Part shown: positions 1 through 7,267 of the stretch, in pieces
Position numbering within the stretch: position 1 is the first letter of the stretch
How the letters are laid out: every line of letters starts with the position of its first letter
Source of the DNA: Synergistales bacterium
Lineage (GTDB): Bacteria; Synergistota; Synergistia; Synergistales; Aminobacteriaceae
DNA: 32,331 nucleotides
NCBI GenBank assembly: GCA_025997955.1
Contig: BNVH01000040.1
Location: 1-32,331 of the forward strand
Reading direction: 5' to 3'
Position numbers and translations under genes: made by a program
The notes under the pieces: model-generated
Told to the model about the DNA's origin: nothing
Seen by the model: only the letters and a program-made list of their open reading frames with translations
The model's database searches: none

Positions 1-56
1 GACGCTCTATGAAAGATATTGTCATCGACCCGCGCCGCCTTTCGGGAATCGCTCAT
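1..56 (-). CDS. Partial small ORF at window edge, unknown (possible toxin partner)
   Basis: The ATG at 56 is preceded by a strong ribosome binding site (AGGGAGGAAG, about 4 bases upstream) that lies inside the preceding small ORF. Only 18 codons (beginning MSDSRKAARVDDNIF) are visible before the window ends, so no family can be assigned. It overlaps the end of the 22-192 ORF by 35 bases in another frame and is probably translated in tandem with it. A small ORF followed by an overlapping second one is the usual layout of type II toxin-antitoxin pairs. That is a contextual guess only. Confidence 0.4.
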   Translation of the reverse strand, partial: MSDSRKAARVDDNIFHRA

Positions 57-192
57 GCGCTTCCTCCCTGTCGAATTTGAATCCTCTCGTGTCGATTCGA
101 AACGCATTGAATCTTAGAGGCTTTCGGGGTTTCTTAATCGGCTGAAGAAAGATGTCGTTTTGATTCACTGTTTCAAATTCGAGAGTCTTCAT
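22..192 (-). CDS. Small 56-residue protein, antitoxin-like by context
   Basis: This 56-residue ORF begins MKTLEFETVNQNDIF and contains a basic middle (KKPRKPLR) followed by IDTRGFKFDREEAHER. Its ATG overlaps the TGA of the AlbA_2-type gene (ATGA, 189-192), and AGGAGA sits 8 bases upstream inside that gene's last codons, so translational coupling is likely. The charged GFKFDREEA segment vaguely resembles short proteins I associate with PIN-type toxin partners, but I cannot confirm a family. The following ORF starts inside it behind its own good ribosome binding site, which supports a two-gene module. It is real as an ORF; the function is not established. Confidence 0.5.
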   Translation of the reverse strand: MKTLEFETVNQNDIFLQPIKKPRKPLRFNAFRIDTRGFKFDREEAHERFPKGGAGR

Positions 193-1352
193 ATTGCTGT
201 CTCCTGTATACGGCGTATCGTGACTTTGAACTTATTTCCGTCATGATCATCTTCAAATATAACATGTGGATAAGCGGCCAAAGCGCGGATAATGCCGGAA
301 CCATAGCCACGATATGGCAACAGATGATTCGCAAAGGACGCCAGAACCGGGTTACGCGTATTTGAATTGCCAGCTTTGATATTTTCAACCGTCAGATTAT
401 TCGGCAAATGCCCGGGGCTGATGATTTCTACCCTGTCAGGAAATACGAATACTCGGACAGGAGAAGAAATATAGTAGTCACGGTGAATCAGCGCGTTGGC
501 TACCAATTCTTCTATTGTCACTGCAGGTATCTCAGGAATCCCCAAACTGTTTACGTTTTGACCGCCTTGGCGATGGTGTATATTCGAAAGAACGAAGTTG
601 ACCGTTTGTCGGAAAATCTCCGCAAGTTTTCCGGCAATATCGCGACTGTCGCGGTATTCTGTAGTAGCAAGCGTAAGATCGTAAAACGCGCCCGCCTTGA
701 CTATAAAAGCCGGTAACTTGACACTGGGATTAGTTGCAAACAATAGCGCCCCGCTCAGATTCAACAAGCCATTGTTCCCGATATTCAGATTATTGATAAC
801 TTGAGGCAACGGTAACAATTGATCATCCAAAGATTCGCCATAACGCTTTTCAAAAAACGCCGAAAAATAGTTCATGTCCAAATCGGAGATAGACATATTC
901 GGAATCAACGCTTCATCGGCATGAATCAGGCCGGATGATTGGAATAATCGTTGCAGTTCTTCGCGAGAAGTCACCTTGCGTTTGTCCGATCCGTTTTTGA
1001 CCCAATATGCGCCCCCGTTGTCATGGTATGGGCGGTTTACCCCTTGAATAATAGTAATTGCTAAAACAATGCCTTTGTCGGTTACAAGGTTTTCGGTAAC
1101 CGGGTTAATAGGTGGGTGAATATGATTACTGGCAACGTTTGAAATCATTTGGTTTAAACGGCGTACATCTGAATCGCCAAGTCCCGTAATGAGACCTAAA
1201 TCATTGACGCCTACAAAAATATGCCCGCCATCGCCATTGCTGAAAGCAATCATCTCAGCGGCTAATTTATCCGGGCTTTTAATGTTTTCTTTAAACTGGT
1301 GTTTGGAGTCCTCACCAGCCATAAGTATCCTTCCTAATTCTTCTATTTCCAT
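189..1352 (-). CDS. AlbA_2/Schlafen-type putative DNA-binding, ATP-binding protein
   Basis: This 387-residue protein has the COG2865 architecture. The N-terminal AlbA_2 (Schlafen-like) domain is at about residues 10-130, with the core AFSNGDGGHIFVGVND at 36-51. A C-terminal GHKL-type ATPase domain (HATPase_c_4) at about 275-385 has the N-box ELVANALIHRDY (282-293), then ISPGHLP (311-317) and a glycine-rich RGYGSG (348-353). Family members are annotated as transcriptional regulators or nucleic-acid ATPases, often in defence or mobile islands; the exact role is unknown. The start is well supported by AAGGAG about 11 bases upstream of the ATG. The stop overlaps the next small ORF (ATGA). It lies downstream of the DUF499-like remnant in AT-rich DNA, consistent with acquired sequence. 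Confidence 0.8.
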   Translation of the reverse strand: MEIEELGRILMAGEDSKHQFKENIKSPDKLAAEMIAFSNGDGGHIFVGVNDLGLITGLGDSDVRRLNQMISNVASNHIHPPINPVTENLVTDKGIVLAITIIQGVNRPYHDNGGAYWVKNGSDKRKVTSREELQRLFQSSGLIHADEALIPNMSISDLDMNYFSAFFEKRYGESLDDQLLPLPQVINNLNIGNNGLLNLSGALLFATNPSVKLPAFIVKAGAFYDLTLATTEYRDSRDIAGKLAEIFRQTVNFVLSNIHHRQGGQNVNSLGIPEIPAVTIEELVANALIHRDYYISSPVRVFVFPDRVEIISPGHLPNNLTVENIKAGNSNTRNPVLASFANHLLPYRGYGSGIIRALAAYPHVIFEDDHDGNKFKVTIRRIQETAI

Positions 1353-1443
1353 AACTGGTATATCTCCTTTCTCTTGTCAAACGCCTCTTTGCCGCCCTCC
1401 ATTTTTGTTCAAAGTCCTTCAAACATTGTAAGCTGCTGCCGTT

Positions 1444-2151
1444 CTACAACAGGGTTCTTGCATAGCGCAGCATCTCTTTTTGCGTGAATATACGAGCCTC
1501 GGCCTTCTTGCGCAACGACTCAATAAAGGCGTCTTCCGCTTTGAAGTCCTCAAACTTCATGGCGTCAATCAACGTCTTGATAATCTGCTCCTCGCCGTTG
1601 AATTTGTTCGCTGCGAACTCTAATTTGAAGTCCTCTGGAGAAAGCCCACTTTTTGAGGGGTAATAGATTGTGCTAAATGTTTCCCGAATAGTTTGTAAAA
1701 GAGTGAGAGTCGCCTTGTCTCGTTGGCTTTCGGCTTCTTTATACTGTTGATCTGTTTCGGGGACGTGTTCTGTTTTCATATTAGAGAGAATCTGTCGTAT
1801 CGCGGCAAGGCGCTTCGCGCTATGGTACAGCTTCTCTATAACGTTGCGCTGACCTGAGAGAAACAGCACACGGTTCTTGTACGCGCAGTTATCGTAAAAC
1901 TGCTGCAAGTCCGGGTGAAGTCCCACTCCGGTATATGGCTCAAAGATGACAAGCGACACTTTGTTCTGTTCTACGTGAATTTCGTCAATCGCGGGCAGAA
2001 CATAAAGGGATTCATAACACTTCTTCAGCTTCGGGTAGAAATTACCCTCTAAAAACTCGCGGAGTTCTTTCTTTGCGCTCTCGTTTGAATAAGAATCGAC
2101 AAGGGTATTCATTTCGGCAATCATTTTGCACAGAGCTTTTATCGTTTGCAT
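1444..2151 (-). pseudogene. Truncated DUF499-like ATPase remnant
   Basis: The translation (about 235 residues from the ATG at 2151) resembles the interior of large DUF499 proteins, P-loop ATPases of about 1000 residues found in defence-type islands with DUF1156 methylase-like genes. The resemblance covers segments such as LKKCYESLYVLPAIDEI, GLHPDLQQFYDN, YKNRVLFLSGQRN, STIYYPSKSGLSPEDF and EARIFTQKEML. No Walker A is present, and the ORF ends abruptly right after FTQKEML, where full-length members continue. It therefore looks like an internal fragment left by deletion. A GGAGGG site 8 bases before the ATG means a short protein could still be made. An in-frame TTG at 2172 is less likely as the start. 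The family assignment rests on remembered sequence patterns, not a search. Confidence 0.55.
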
Positions 2152-2170
2152 CGCTTTTCCCTCCAGGCGC

Positions 2171-2212
2171 AAATAAAATAAAAAGGGCTCAGGCTAAAGC
2201 CCCTGAGCCCTT
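2171..2212 (-). terminator. Rho-independent terminator hairpin ahead of the DUF499 remnant
   Basis: An 11-bp perfect stem (AAGGGCTCAGG at 2183-2193 with CCTGAGCCCTT at 2202-2212, 8-base loop) is followed on the minus strand by TTTTTATTTTATTT. The T-rich tail defines a minus-strand terminator. It ends only about 10 bases before the ribosome binding site of the 1444-2151 ORF. It is therefore either an attenuator in that gene's leader or the end of an upstream unit that is now missing. Confidence 0.7.
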
Positions 2213-2468
2213 GTATTTACTGGAACAACGAGCTACGAATAGTTATGTTAAGTCGTTGATATAACTGGGCTTTATTTTTTAGCCTATCGCCTTACATACA
2301 GAAATTGCATACAAAAATTAAGTCACTGTAAGTTATCCACAGAGATATAAAATCATATTTGCCTCTTTGTTATTTTTAAATATTTTACCACAGTATAAAA
2401 AACTCCGAAGTGTTTTCGCCTCTCTCGCGCGTGAGTTGATTCCTTCGACATCAAAGAGTTTTTTGACT

Positions 2469-2498
2469 TTGACAGCTTTGACATATTCGCGTCATAAT
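2469..2498 (+). promoter_or_regulatory. Sigma-70-like promoter
   Basis: TTGACA (2469-2474, perfect -35) and CATAAT (2493-2498, 5 of 6 to the -10 consensus) are separated by 18 bases. The TTGACA is the middle one of three TTTGAC-containing motifs. Transcription would start near 2505, ahead of the 2524-2544 hairpin. Confidence 0.45.
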
Positions 2499-2504
2499 AG
2501 TCTA

Positions 2505-2624
2505 CAATTGACGCACAGTATAAGCTCCCGGCAGAGCCGGGAGCGTTTGATTACCGATGCTTCGCGCGCTTCCTTTTCCGAATAAAAACAAATCTCCTTA
2601 AATAAAGCCCGCTGCGGTTTTTTT
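2505..2624 (+). ncRNA. Candidate small RNA or leader RNA
   Basis: Between the promoter at 2469-2498 and the separate promoter at 2628-2656 lies a stretch of about 120 bases with a 9-bp perfect hairpin (GCTCCCGGC AGA GCCGGGAGC, 2524-2544). It has a single-stranded A-rich segment containing TCTCCTT (2593-2599), which is complementary to Shine-Dalgarno sites. A weak GC-containing stem followed by seven T (2618-2624) could terminate the transcript. I do not recognise a known RNA family. The terminator stem is modest, and the TCTCCTT could instead be a ribosome binding site on the other strand. Confidence 0.3.
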
Positions 2625-2627
2625 AGC

Positions 2628-2656
2628 TTGAGTTATTGAGCGGTTTGAGTTATATA
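2628..2656 (+). promoter_or_regulatory. Probable promoter of the larA-etfBA-lctD operon
   Basis: TTGAGT (2628-2633) and TATATA (2651-2656) are separated by 17 bases; TATATT, two bases further on, gives a better -10 with a 19-base spacer. The start site near 2663 would leave a leader of about 45 bases to the GTG start at 2709. TTGAG/TTGAAG motifs recur several times in this stretch. Confidence 0.4.
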
Positions 2657-2708
2657 TATTTGAAGAGTTTATTTTGAGGAGTTTATTACGAAAGAGGAGT
2701 TGATTCGC

Positions 2709-3995
2709 GTGAGCAAATACAGTTTAAAGTTCGACCGTGAAAATATGGAGGTCGATATTCCAGAGAAAAACCTGCTCGGCGTGTTGCAGAGCCGCGAGGT
2801 TCCATGCGCCGCCACTGAAGAAGAGGCCGTCAAGAAGGCACTCGAAAATCCCATAGGAAGCCCGCGCGTCAGTGAAATAGTCAAGAAGGGCGAGAAAGTC
2901 TGCATCGTCACATGCGACACTACGCGCCTGTGGCAGCATCCAAGCGTCTACCTCGAACTTTTGGTCGACGAGATTAAAAAAGGCGGCGCTGTCGATGAGG
3001 ATATTTTCTTCATCTCGGGCGTCGGCACGCACCGCGCCCAGACGCCCAAAGAACACGAAACGATTGTGGGCGCCGAGCTCTACAAGCGTCACAAAGTATA
3101 TGACCACTCCTCTAAAACAGACGAAATGGCAGACTTGGGCAAAACAAGCTACGGCACGCCCGTCAAACTCAACAAGCGAGCCGTGGACGCTGACCATGTC
3201 ATTCTGACCGGCGGAGTTATCTATCACTTCATGTCCGGCTGGGGCGGCGGCAGGAAGGCTGTACTGCCCGGTATTTCCTCTTACGAAACGGTCATGACCA
3301 ACCATATTCTCGCGCTTAACGCGCCCCCGGCTAAAGGGCGCAACCGAGTCTGTAGAAGCGGCAATATCGACGGCAATTTGATTCACTTGGATATGACGGA
3401 GACGACCGCGAAGCTCAAGCCCTCTTTCCTGTTGAATGTGGTGGTAAACGCGTCGGGCCAAATAGGCTGGGCATTCGCCGGAGACTGGCAAAAGGCGCAT
3501 GAGGCTGGGATGGCCGCCGTAGACGCCGTAGACGCCATTTCCATACCGCAATTAGCCGACCTCTCAGTGGCCTCCGCCTGCGGATTCCCCAAGGATATAA
3601 ATCTATACCAGACATGCAAGACCATCTTCAACGCCGAGGATGCCACTCGCCCGGGCGGCGCTGTCGTAGTGCTTTCCGCTTGCAGCGAGGGATTCGGCAA
3701 CGACGAGGTGCAGATGATGCTTTTGAAGTTCAAGAACTCAGACGAGCGAGAGGCCGAACTGCGGCGCGAGTTCACCATAGCCAAGCACGTGGGCTACTGC
3801 ATAGGACAGACAGCCGAGCAGTACGACTTTCATTTAGTGACGAAAATTGACGCGAGTCTTTTGGATGGCACCGGCATCCAGGTCTCGAGGACGTTAGATG
3901 AGGCATTGGCTAAAGTATACGCCAAAAACGGCTCTTCTCTCAAGACGTGGCTCATGCCCCAGGGCGCCAATACGTTGCCCAAATTAGAGCAATAG
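2709..3995 (+). CDS. larA: LarA-like nickel-dependent 2-hydroxyacid (lactate) racemase
   Basis: This 428-residue LarA-family protein would interconvert the D and L forms of lactate or a related 2-hydroxyacid in the cytoplasm, using the nickel-pincer nucleotide cofactor. The residues known from the Lactobacillus enzyme (His108, His174, Lys184, His200) have counterparts at His108 (GVGTHRAQTP), His173 and Lys183 (IYHFMSGWGGGRKAVLPG) and His199 (TNH). The GTG at 2709 is chosen because AAAGAGGAG ends 9 bases before it; the in-frame TTG at 2700 abuts that site. It is first in an operon with etfB, etfA and an FAD dehydrogenase, as in acetogen lactate-utilisation loci, where the racemase supplies the isomer the dehydrogenase accepts. 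The cofactor genes larB, larC and larE are not in the window. Substrate could differ, since LarA homologues act on several hydroxyacids. Confidence 0.85.
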   Translation: MSKYSLKFDRENMEVDIPEKNLLGVLQSREVPCAATEEEAVKKALENPIGSPRVSEIVKKGEKVCIVTCDTTRLWQHPSVYLELLVDEIKKGGAVDEDIFFISGVGTHRAQTPKEHETIVGAELYKRHKVYDHSSKTDEMADLGKTSYGTPVKLNKRAVDADHVILTGGVIYHFMSGWGGGRKAVLPGISSYETVMTNHILALNAPPAKGRNRVCRSGNIDGNLIHLDMTETTAKLKPSFLLNVVVNASGQIGWAFAGDWQKAHEAGMAAVDAVDAISIPQLADLSVASACGFPKDINLYQTCKTIFNAEDATRPGGAVVVLSACSEGFGNDEVQMMLLKFKNSDEREAELRREFTIAKHVGYCIGQTAEQYDFHLVTKIDASLLDGTGIQVSRTLDEALAKVYAKNGSSLKTWLMPQGANTLPKLEQ

Positions 3996-4028
3996 ACCCG
4001 ACGCGGGATTTTTAAGGAGGTGTTGTTT

Positions 4029-4841
4029 TTGAGCGGTTTAAAAAAAATCGCCGTCCTTGTAAAACAGGTGCCGGCGACGGAGAACGTCAAGATAAACCCG
4101 GAGACGGGCGTCATGATGCGCGAGGGGTTGTCCGTGGAGGTGAACCCGCTTGACCTGCACGCCATAGAGGAGGCTGTGCGCCTGAAGGAGAAGTTTCCCG
4201 ACATCTTGGTGACGGCTGTCACTATGGGGCCTCCGAGCGCGGACAAGGCCGTAAGGTACGCCATAGCTATGGGCTGCGACGAAGGCGTCGTCCTCACCGA
4301 CAGAGCCTTCGCCGGGTCCGACACTTTAGCGACGGCAAGAGCGCTGTCGGCCGCTCTGAAAAAACTCGGCTCGTTTGACCTTATACTGAGCGGAGAGCGC
4401 GCCACCGACGGCGAGACTGGGCAAGTCGGCCCATCCGTGGGGTCTCTTTTGGGGCTTCCCGTGCTGACATACGTCAGCAAACTGAGCGTTGGCGCGGACA
4501 AACTCGACATAGAGCGGGCCGTGGAGGGCGGGCACGAGAAACTGTCGTCCCCCTTTCCGGCTTTGGCCGTGGTCATAAAAGAGATAAACTCCCCGCGCCT
4601 TTGCACCCTCGGAGGCAAGCTCAAAGGGCGAAAGAGCGATATAAAGATTTTATCGTTTGCCGACCTTGATATACCAAAGGAGAACGTCGGCCTGTCCGGC
4701 TCGCCCACGAAGGTGGTCAAGGTACGCTACCCGCAGGTGACGCGCAAGGGCAAAAAGCTGTCGGCGGCCGAGGATTTCGACGGAGCCGTAGGCGAGCTTT
4801 TGAAAGTATTGAATGATAATAGAGTCGAGGTGAACGCGTAA
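4029..4841 (+). CDS. etfB: Electron transfer flavoprotein beta subunit
   Basis: This is a 270-residue EtfB, the nucleotide-binding subunit of an electron transfer flavoprotein. It starts MSGLKKIAVLVKQVP and carries the EtfB signature NPLDLHAIEEAVRLKE (39-54) and GERATDGETGQVGP. TTG at 4029 is preferred: AAGGAGG (4014-4020) lies 8 bases upstream, whereas the upstream GTG and TTG overlap or crowd it. Its TAA overlaps the etfA ATG (TAATG at 4838-4843), so the subunits are coupled. Placed between a LarA-like racemase and an FAD dehydrogenase, it most likely belongs to an LDH-Etf complex that passes electrons from a hydroxyacid to NAD+, possibly with flavin-based electron confurcation as in Acetobacterium. 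The confurcating function is inferred from gene order and family. Confidence 0.9.
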   Translation: MSGLKKIAVLVKQVPATENVKINPETGVMMREGLSVEVNPLDLHAIEEAVRLKEKFPDILVTAVTMGPPSADKAVRYAIAMGCDEGVVLTDRAFAGSDTLATARALSAALKKLGSFDLILSGERATDGETGQVGPSVGSLLGLPVLTYVSKLSVGADKLDIERAVEGGHEKLSSPFPALAVVIKEINSPRLCTLGGKLKGRKSDIKILSFADLDIPKENVGLSGSPTKVVKVRYPQVTRKGKKLSAAEDFDGAVGELLKVLNDNRVEVNA

Positions 4842-5839
4842 TGGCCGCCCAAAACGAAGTCTGGACTCTGGCTGAAATAAGGGACGGAAAACTTCACTCG
4901 GTTTCCTACGAGCTCCTGTCTTGGGGAAGGAGCCTCGCTGACAGTCTCAAGGCGCCGCTTGTCAGCGTGGTTCTGGGCGACGCGTCCGATTTGCCGTCTC
5001 TTTTCGAGTACGGCGCGGACAAGGTTTATCATGTGTCGGCCCCTGAGCTCAAGCATTATTTGGTCGACTCCCAAGTCTCCGTCCTAAAAGAGATGGTGGA
5101 GAAGTACGAGCCTCAAATATTCATATCGTCCGCGACGACTCAGGGGCGAAGCACGATGCCGGTGCTTTACGCTAAATTGGGCGTCGGCCTGACCGCCGAC
5201 TGCACGGGGCTTTCCATTCAGGACGGAAGTCTGCTCCAGACGCGCCCGGCCATCGGGGGCAACGTAATGGCGGACATAATGACACCGCTCAGGCGTCCGC
5301 AGATGTGCACGGTGCGCCCGAAGTCCAAAAGGCCGCTGCCCCGTGACGCGCGGCGCAAGGGCGAGATAGTCGGCTACACGCCCCAAAAATCCTCCCTCGC
5401 CTCGCTTTTGACGTTTTTGGGCTTTGAGCCTGAGTCTCGCGTGGGTCTGCCGATACAGGACGCGGAGGTCATAGTGGCGGGGGGCAAGGGCATGAAGGGA
5501 ACCAAGAACTTCGCGCTTCTCGACGAGTTGGCCGGTCTCTTGGGCGGCTCTGTGGGCGCGTCGCGCAGCGCGGTGGATCTCGGCTGGGCTCCGGCTTCGT
5601 CTCAGGTGGGGCTTAGCGGCAAGTCCGTCACGCCGCGCCTTTATCTCGCCTGCGGCATATCGGGCGCCGTGCAGCACTTAGCCGGTATGTCCGGCGCCGA
5701 GACGGTGCTTGCCATAAACACCGACGCGGAGGCCCCGATATTTGGCGTCGCCGACCTCGGCGTCGTTGGCAGCGTCTTGGAAATCCTTCCGCGGCTTATA
5801 GGCGACCTGAAGAAAAGCTCCAAGGGGGTGTCAAAATGA
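4841..5839 (+). CDS. etfA: Electron transfer flavoprotein alpha subunit
   Basis: This is a 332-residue EtfA. The N-terminal Rossmann-like half includes QTRPAIGGNVMADIMTP and RRPQMCTVRP, segments that resemble those of Etfs partnering bifurcating dehydrogenases. The C-terminal FAD-binding domain (about 200-325) carries YLACGISGAVQH, MSGAETVLAINTD and APIFGVADLG. It has no N-terminal ferredoxin extension, unlike the lactate-type EtfA of Acetobacterium, so any link to ferredoxin would need another route. It is coupled to etfB by TAATG and to the next gene by an ATGA overlap (5836-5839), giving a stoichiometric three-gene set. Confidence 0.92.
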   Translation: MAAQNEVWTLAEIRDGKLHSVSYELLSWGRSLADSLKAPLVSVVLGDASDLPSLFEYGADKVYHVSAPELKHYLVDSQVSVLKEMVEKYEPQIFISSATTQGRSTMPVLYAKLGVGLTADCTGLSIQDGSLLQTRPAIGGNVMADIMTPLRRPQMCTVRPKSKRPLPRDARRKGEIVGYTPQKSSLASLLTFLGFEPESRVGLPIQDAEVIVAGGKGMKGTKNFALLDELAGLLGGSVGASRSAVDLGWAPASSQVGLSGKSVTPRLYLACGISGAVQHLAGMSGAETVLAINTDAEAPIFGVADLGVVGSVLEILPRLIGDLKKSSKGVSK

Positions 5840-7260
5840 GCGAATATGGCAAGATAACGCCCGCCATCGTGGCGGAGTTGAGGTTGGCCATAGGAGACAG
5901 AAACGTCATTTACGAGGATAAAGACGCGCTTGACAACTACGCCTGCGATATGGCCGGTAAAATTTTCCGGCATGACCCGGAAATTGTGGTACGCCCCGAA
6001 AACCGCGACCAAGTCTCGGCCGTGATGAGGATAGCCAGCAAGTACAAAATCCCCGTCACGCCGCGCGGAGCCGGGAGCGGCTTGGCCGGCGCGGCCATTC
6101 CTATTCACGGGGGCATAGTCCTCTCCATAGAGAAGATGAACAAGATCTTGGAGATTGACCCGGTAAACCGCGTGGCAGTCGTGGAGCCAGGCGTGGTCAC
6201 GAACGACCTCTGCAAGGCCGTAGTCGAGAAGGGCTTCCTCTACGCGGGCTACCCGATGAGCACCGAGACGAGCTACATAGGCGGCAACGTCGGGACGAAC
6301 GCGGGCGGCGGCAAGGTCATACGCTACGGCTCCACGAGGCGGCACGTCATGGGGCTTGAGGTGGTGCTGCCTTCGGGCGCCGTCATGGAACTTGGCGGGA
6401 AATTCCGCAAGGACACTTGGGGCTACAGCATTTTGCAGCTCATGATAGGCTCCGAGGGCACTCTTGGGGTCATAACTAAAGTCATAGTGAACCTTGAGCC
6501 TTTGCCGGGCAAAACCGTCAATCTGCTCGCCGCCTACCCGACGCTCGAATCTCTTGTCTCCACTGTGGCGCTCGTCGTCAAGAGCGGCGTCAAGGTCATA
6601 TCCTGCGAGCTCATGGATAGGTTTTCCGTGGACGTCACCACGAAATACGTCGGTACGACGCTGCCGTTTCAGGATAAGACCGAGGCTTATTTGCTAATAC
6701 AGATAGAGGGCGAGGGCGACGACGAGCTTGAGAACGCCTACGAAAAAGTCGGCGCTCTTTGTCTCGAACAGGGCGCTTTTGAGGTATTTGTGGCCGAAAG
6801 CCGCATAGACTCCGCTATGATATGGAACGTCAGGCAGAATTTGGCCGAGGGTATGCGCTCTTTCGACCCCTACTGCTCGCTTTCCGGTGACCTCGTGGCC
6901 CCGCTTTCCGTCGTGCCTGAGCTTATCCGCACCATAGCGCGGGTATCCGAGAAATGGAATGTCAGGACGGCCGTCTTAGGGCATATCGCGGACGGCAACA
7001 TTCACCCAATCCCCATCAAGCCGGACGATATGACGCCTGAGCGCTGGGGTGTTTATTCCGAGGAATACTTCGAGGACCTCATCAAGGAGGCCGTGAAACT
7101 CGGCGGACTCGGTAGCGGAGAACACGGCGTGGGCTTCCTCAAACTTCCGGCTCTGTTACACACCAAGACACCCGAGGAGACCGCGATTCACCGCGCCATA
7201 AAGTTGGCCTTTGACCCGTTGGAGATCCTGAACCCCGGAAAACTAATTCAGGAGAAATAA
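5836..7260 (+). CDS. lctD: FAD-binding 2-hydroxyacid (D-lactate type) dehydrogenase, GlcD/LctD family
   Basis: This 474-residue flavoprotein of the GlcD/D-lactate dehydrogenase family oxidises a 2-hydroxyacid to the 2-oxoacid. The PCMH-type FAD domain is N-terminal (about 40-220), with TPRGAGSGLAGAAIPIHGG at 75-93 and GGNVGTNAGGGKVIRYG. The C-terminal FAD-oxidase domain (about 225-470) has GHIADGNIHP near 382 and GSGEHGVGFLK near 424. There is no Cys-rich iron-sulfur extension. The ATG overlaps the etfA stop (ATGA). The racemase-EtfB-EtfA-dehydrogenase order matches the electron-confurcating lactate dehydrogenase operon of Acetobacterium (lctBCDE, in a different order), so lactate is the first-choice substrate. 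Glycolate, malate or 2-hydroxyglutarate cannot be excluded. Confidence 0.85.
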   Translation: MSEYGKITPAIVAELRLAIGDRNVIYEDKDALDNYACDMAGKIFRHDPEIVVRPENRDQVSAVMRIASKYKIPVTPRGAGSGLAGAAIPIHGGIVLSIEKMNKILEIDPVNRVAVVEPGVVTNDLCKAVVEKGFLYAGYPMSTETSYIGGNVGTNAGGGKVIRYGSTRRHVMGLEVVLPSGAVMELGGKFRKDTWGYSILQLMIGSEGTLGVITKVIVNLEPLPGKTVNLLAAYPTLESLVSTVALVVKSGVKVISCELMDRFSVDVTTKYVGTTLPFQDKTEAYLLIQIEGEGDDELENAYEKVGALCLEQGAFEVFVAESRIDSAMIWNVRQNLAEGMRSFDPYCSLSGDLVAPLSVVPELIRTIARVSEKWNVRTAVLGHIADGNIHPIPIKPDDMTPERWGVYSEEYFEDLIKEAVKLGGLGSGEHGVGFLKLPALLHTKTPEETAIHRAIKLAFDPLEILNPGKLIQEK

Positions 7261-7267
7261 GAAATTC

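Larger units (their letters stand above)
2213..2708. other. AT-rich intergenic region, about 0.5 kb
   Basis: No convincing protein gene lies here; the ORFs present lack good start signals. It contains a perfect DnaA-box 9-mer TTATCCACA at 2333-2341, three closely spaced TTTGAC motifs at 2462-2482, a 9-bp GC-rich hairpin at 2524-2544, and promoter-like elements for the operon to the right. On the minus strand, AAGGAGAT near 2592-2600 precedes a 30-codon TTG-initiated ORF, which is too short to call a gene. Confidence 0.6.

Noticed and set aside
263..275. Second DnaA-box 9-mer (TGTGGATAA) near the left edge
   Set aside because: It lies inside the AlbA_2-type coding sequence and is isolated, so it is most likely coincidental.
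2367..2585. Plus-strand 72-codon ORF in the left intergenic region
   Set aside because: No Shine-Dalgarno, spans promoter-like motifs and the GC hairpin, and its composition is not protein-like.
2572..2600. Minus-strand AAGGAGAT followed by a TTG-initiated 30-codon ORF
   Set aside because: Spacing is only 1-3 bases, the ORF is very short and runs through the perfect hairpin; insufficient to call a gene.
2213..2708. Chromosomal replication origin
   Set aside because: Only one perfect DnaA box, no cluster and no dnaA, dnaN, gyrB or rpmH neighbours.
2700..2708. TTG at 2700 as the larA start
   Set aside because: It directly abuts the AAAGAGGAG ribosome binding site, leaving no spacing; GTG at 2709 has the proper distance and brings the key residues to the expected positions.
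2724..3551. Long minus-strand ORF (about 275 codons) opposite larA
   Set aside because: It is antisense to a clearly homologous LarA gene with catalytic residues in place, and its translation shows no recognisable domain; it is a mirror of GC-rich codon bias.
3830..4720. Minus-strand ORF of about 296 codons opposite larA/etfB
   Set aside because: Antisense to two well-supported genes, serine/arginine-rich composition typical of complementary-strand reading.
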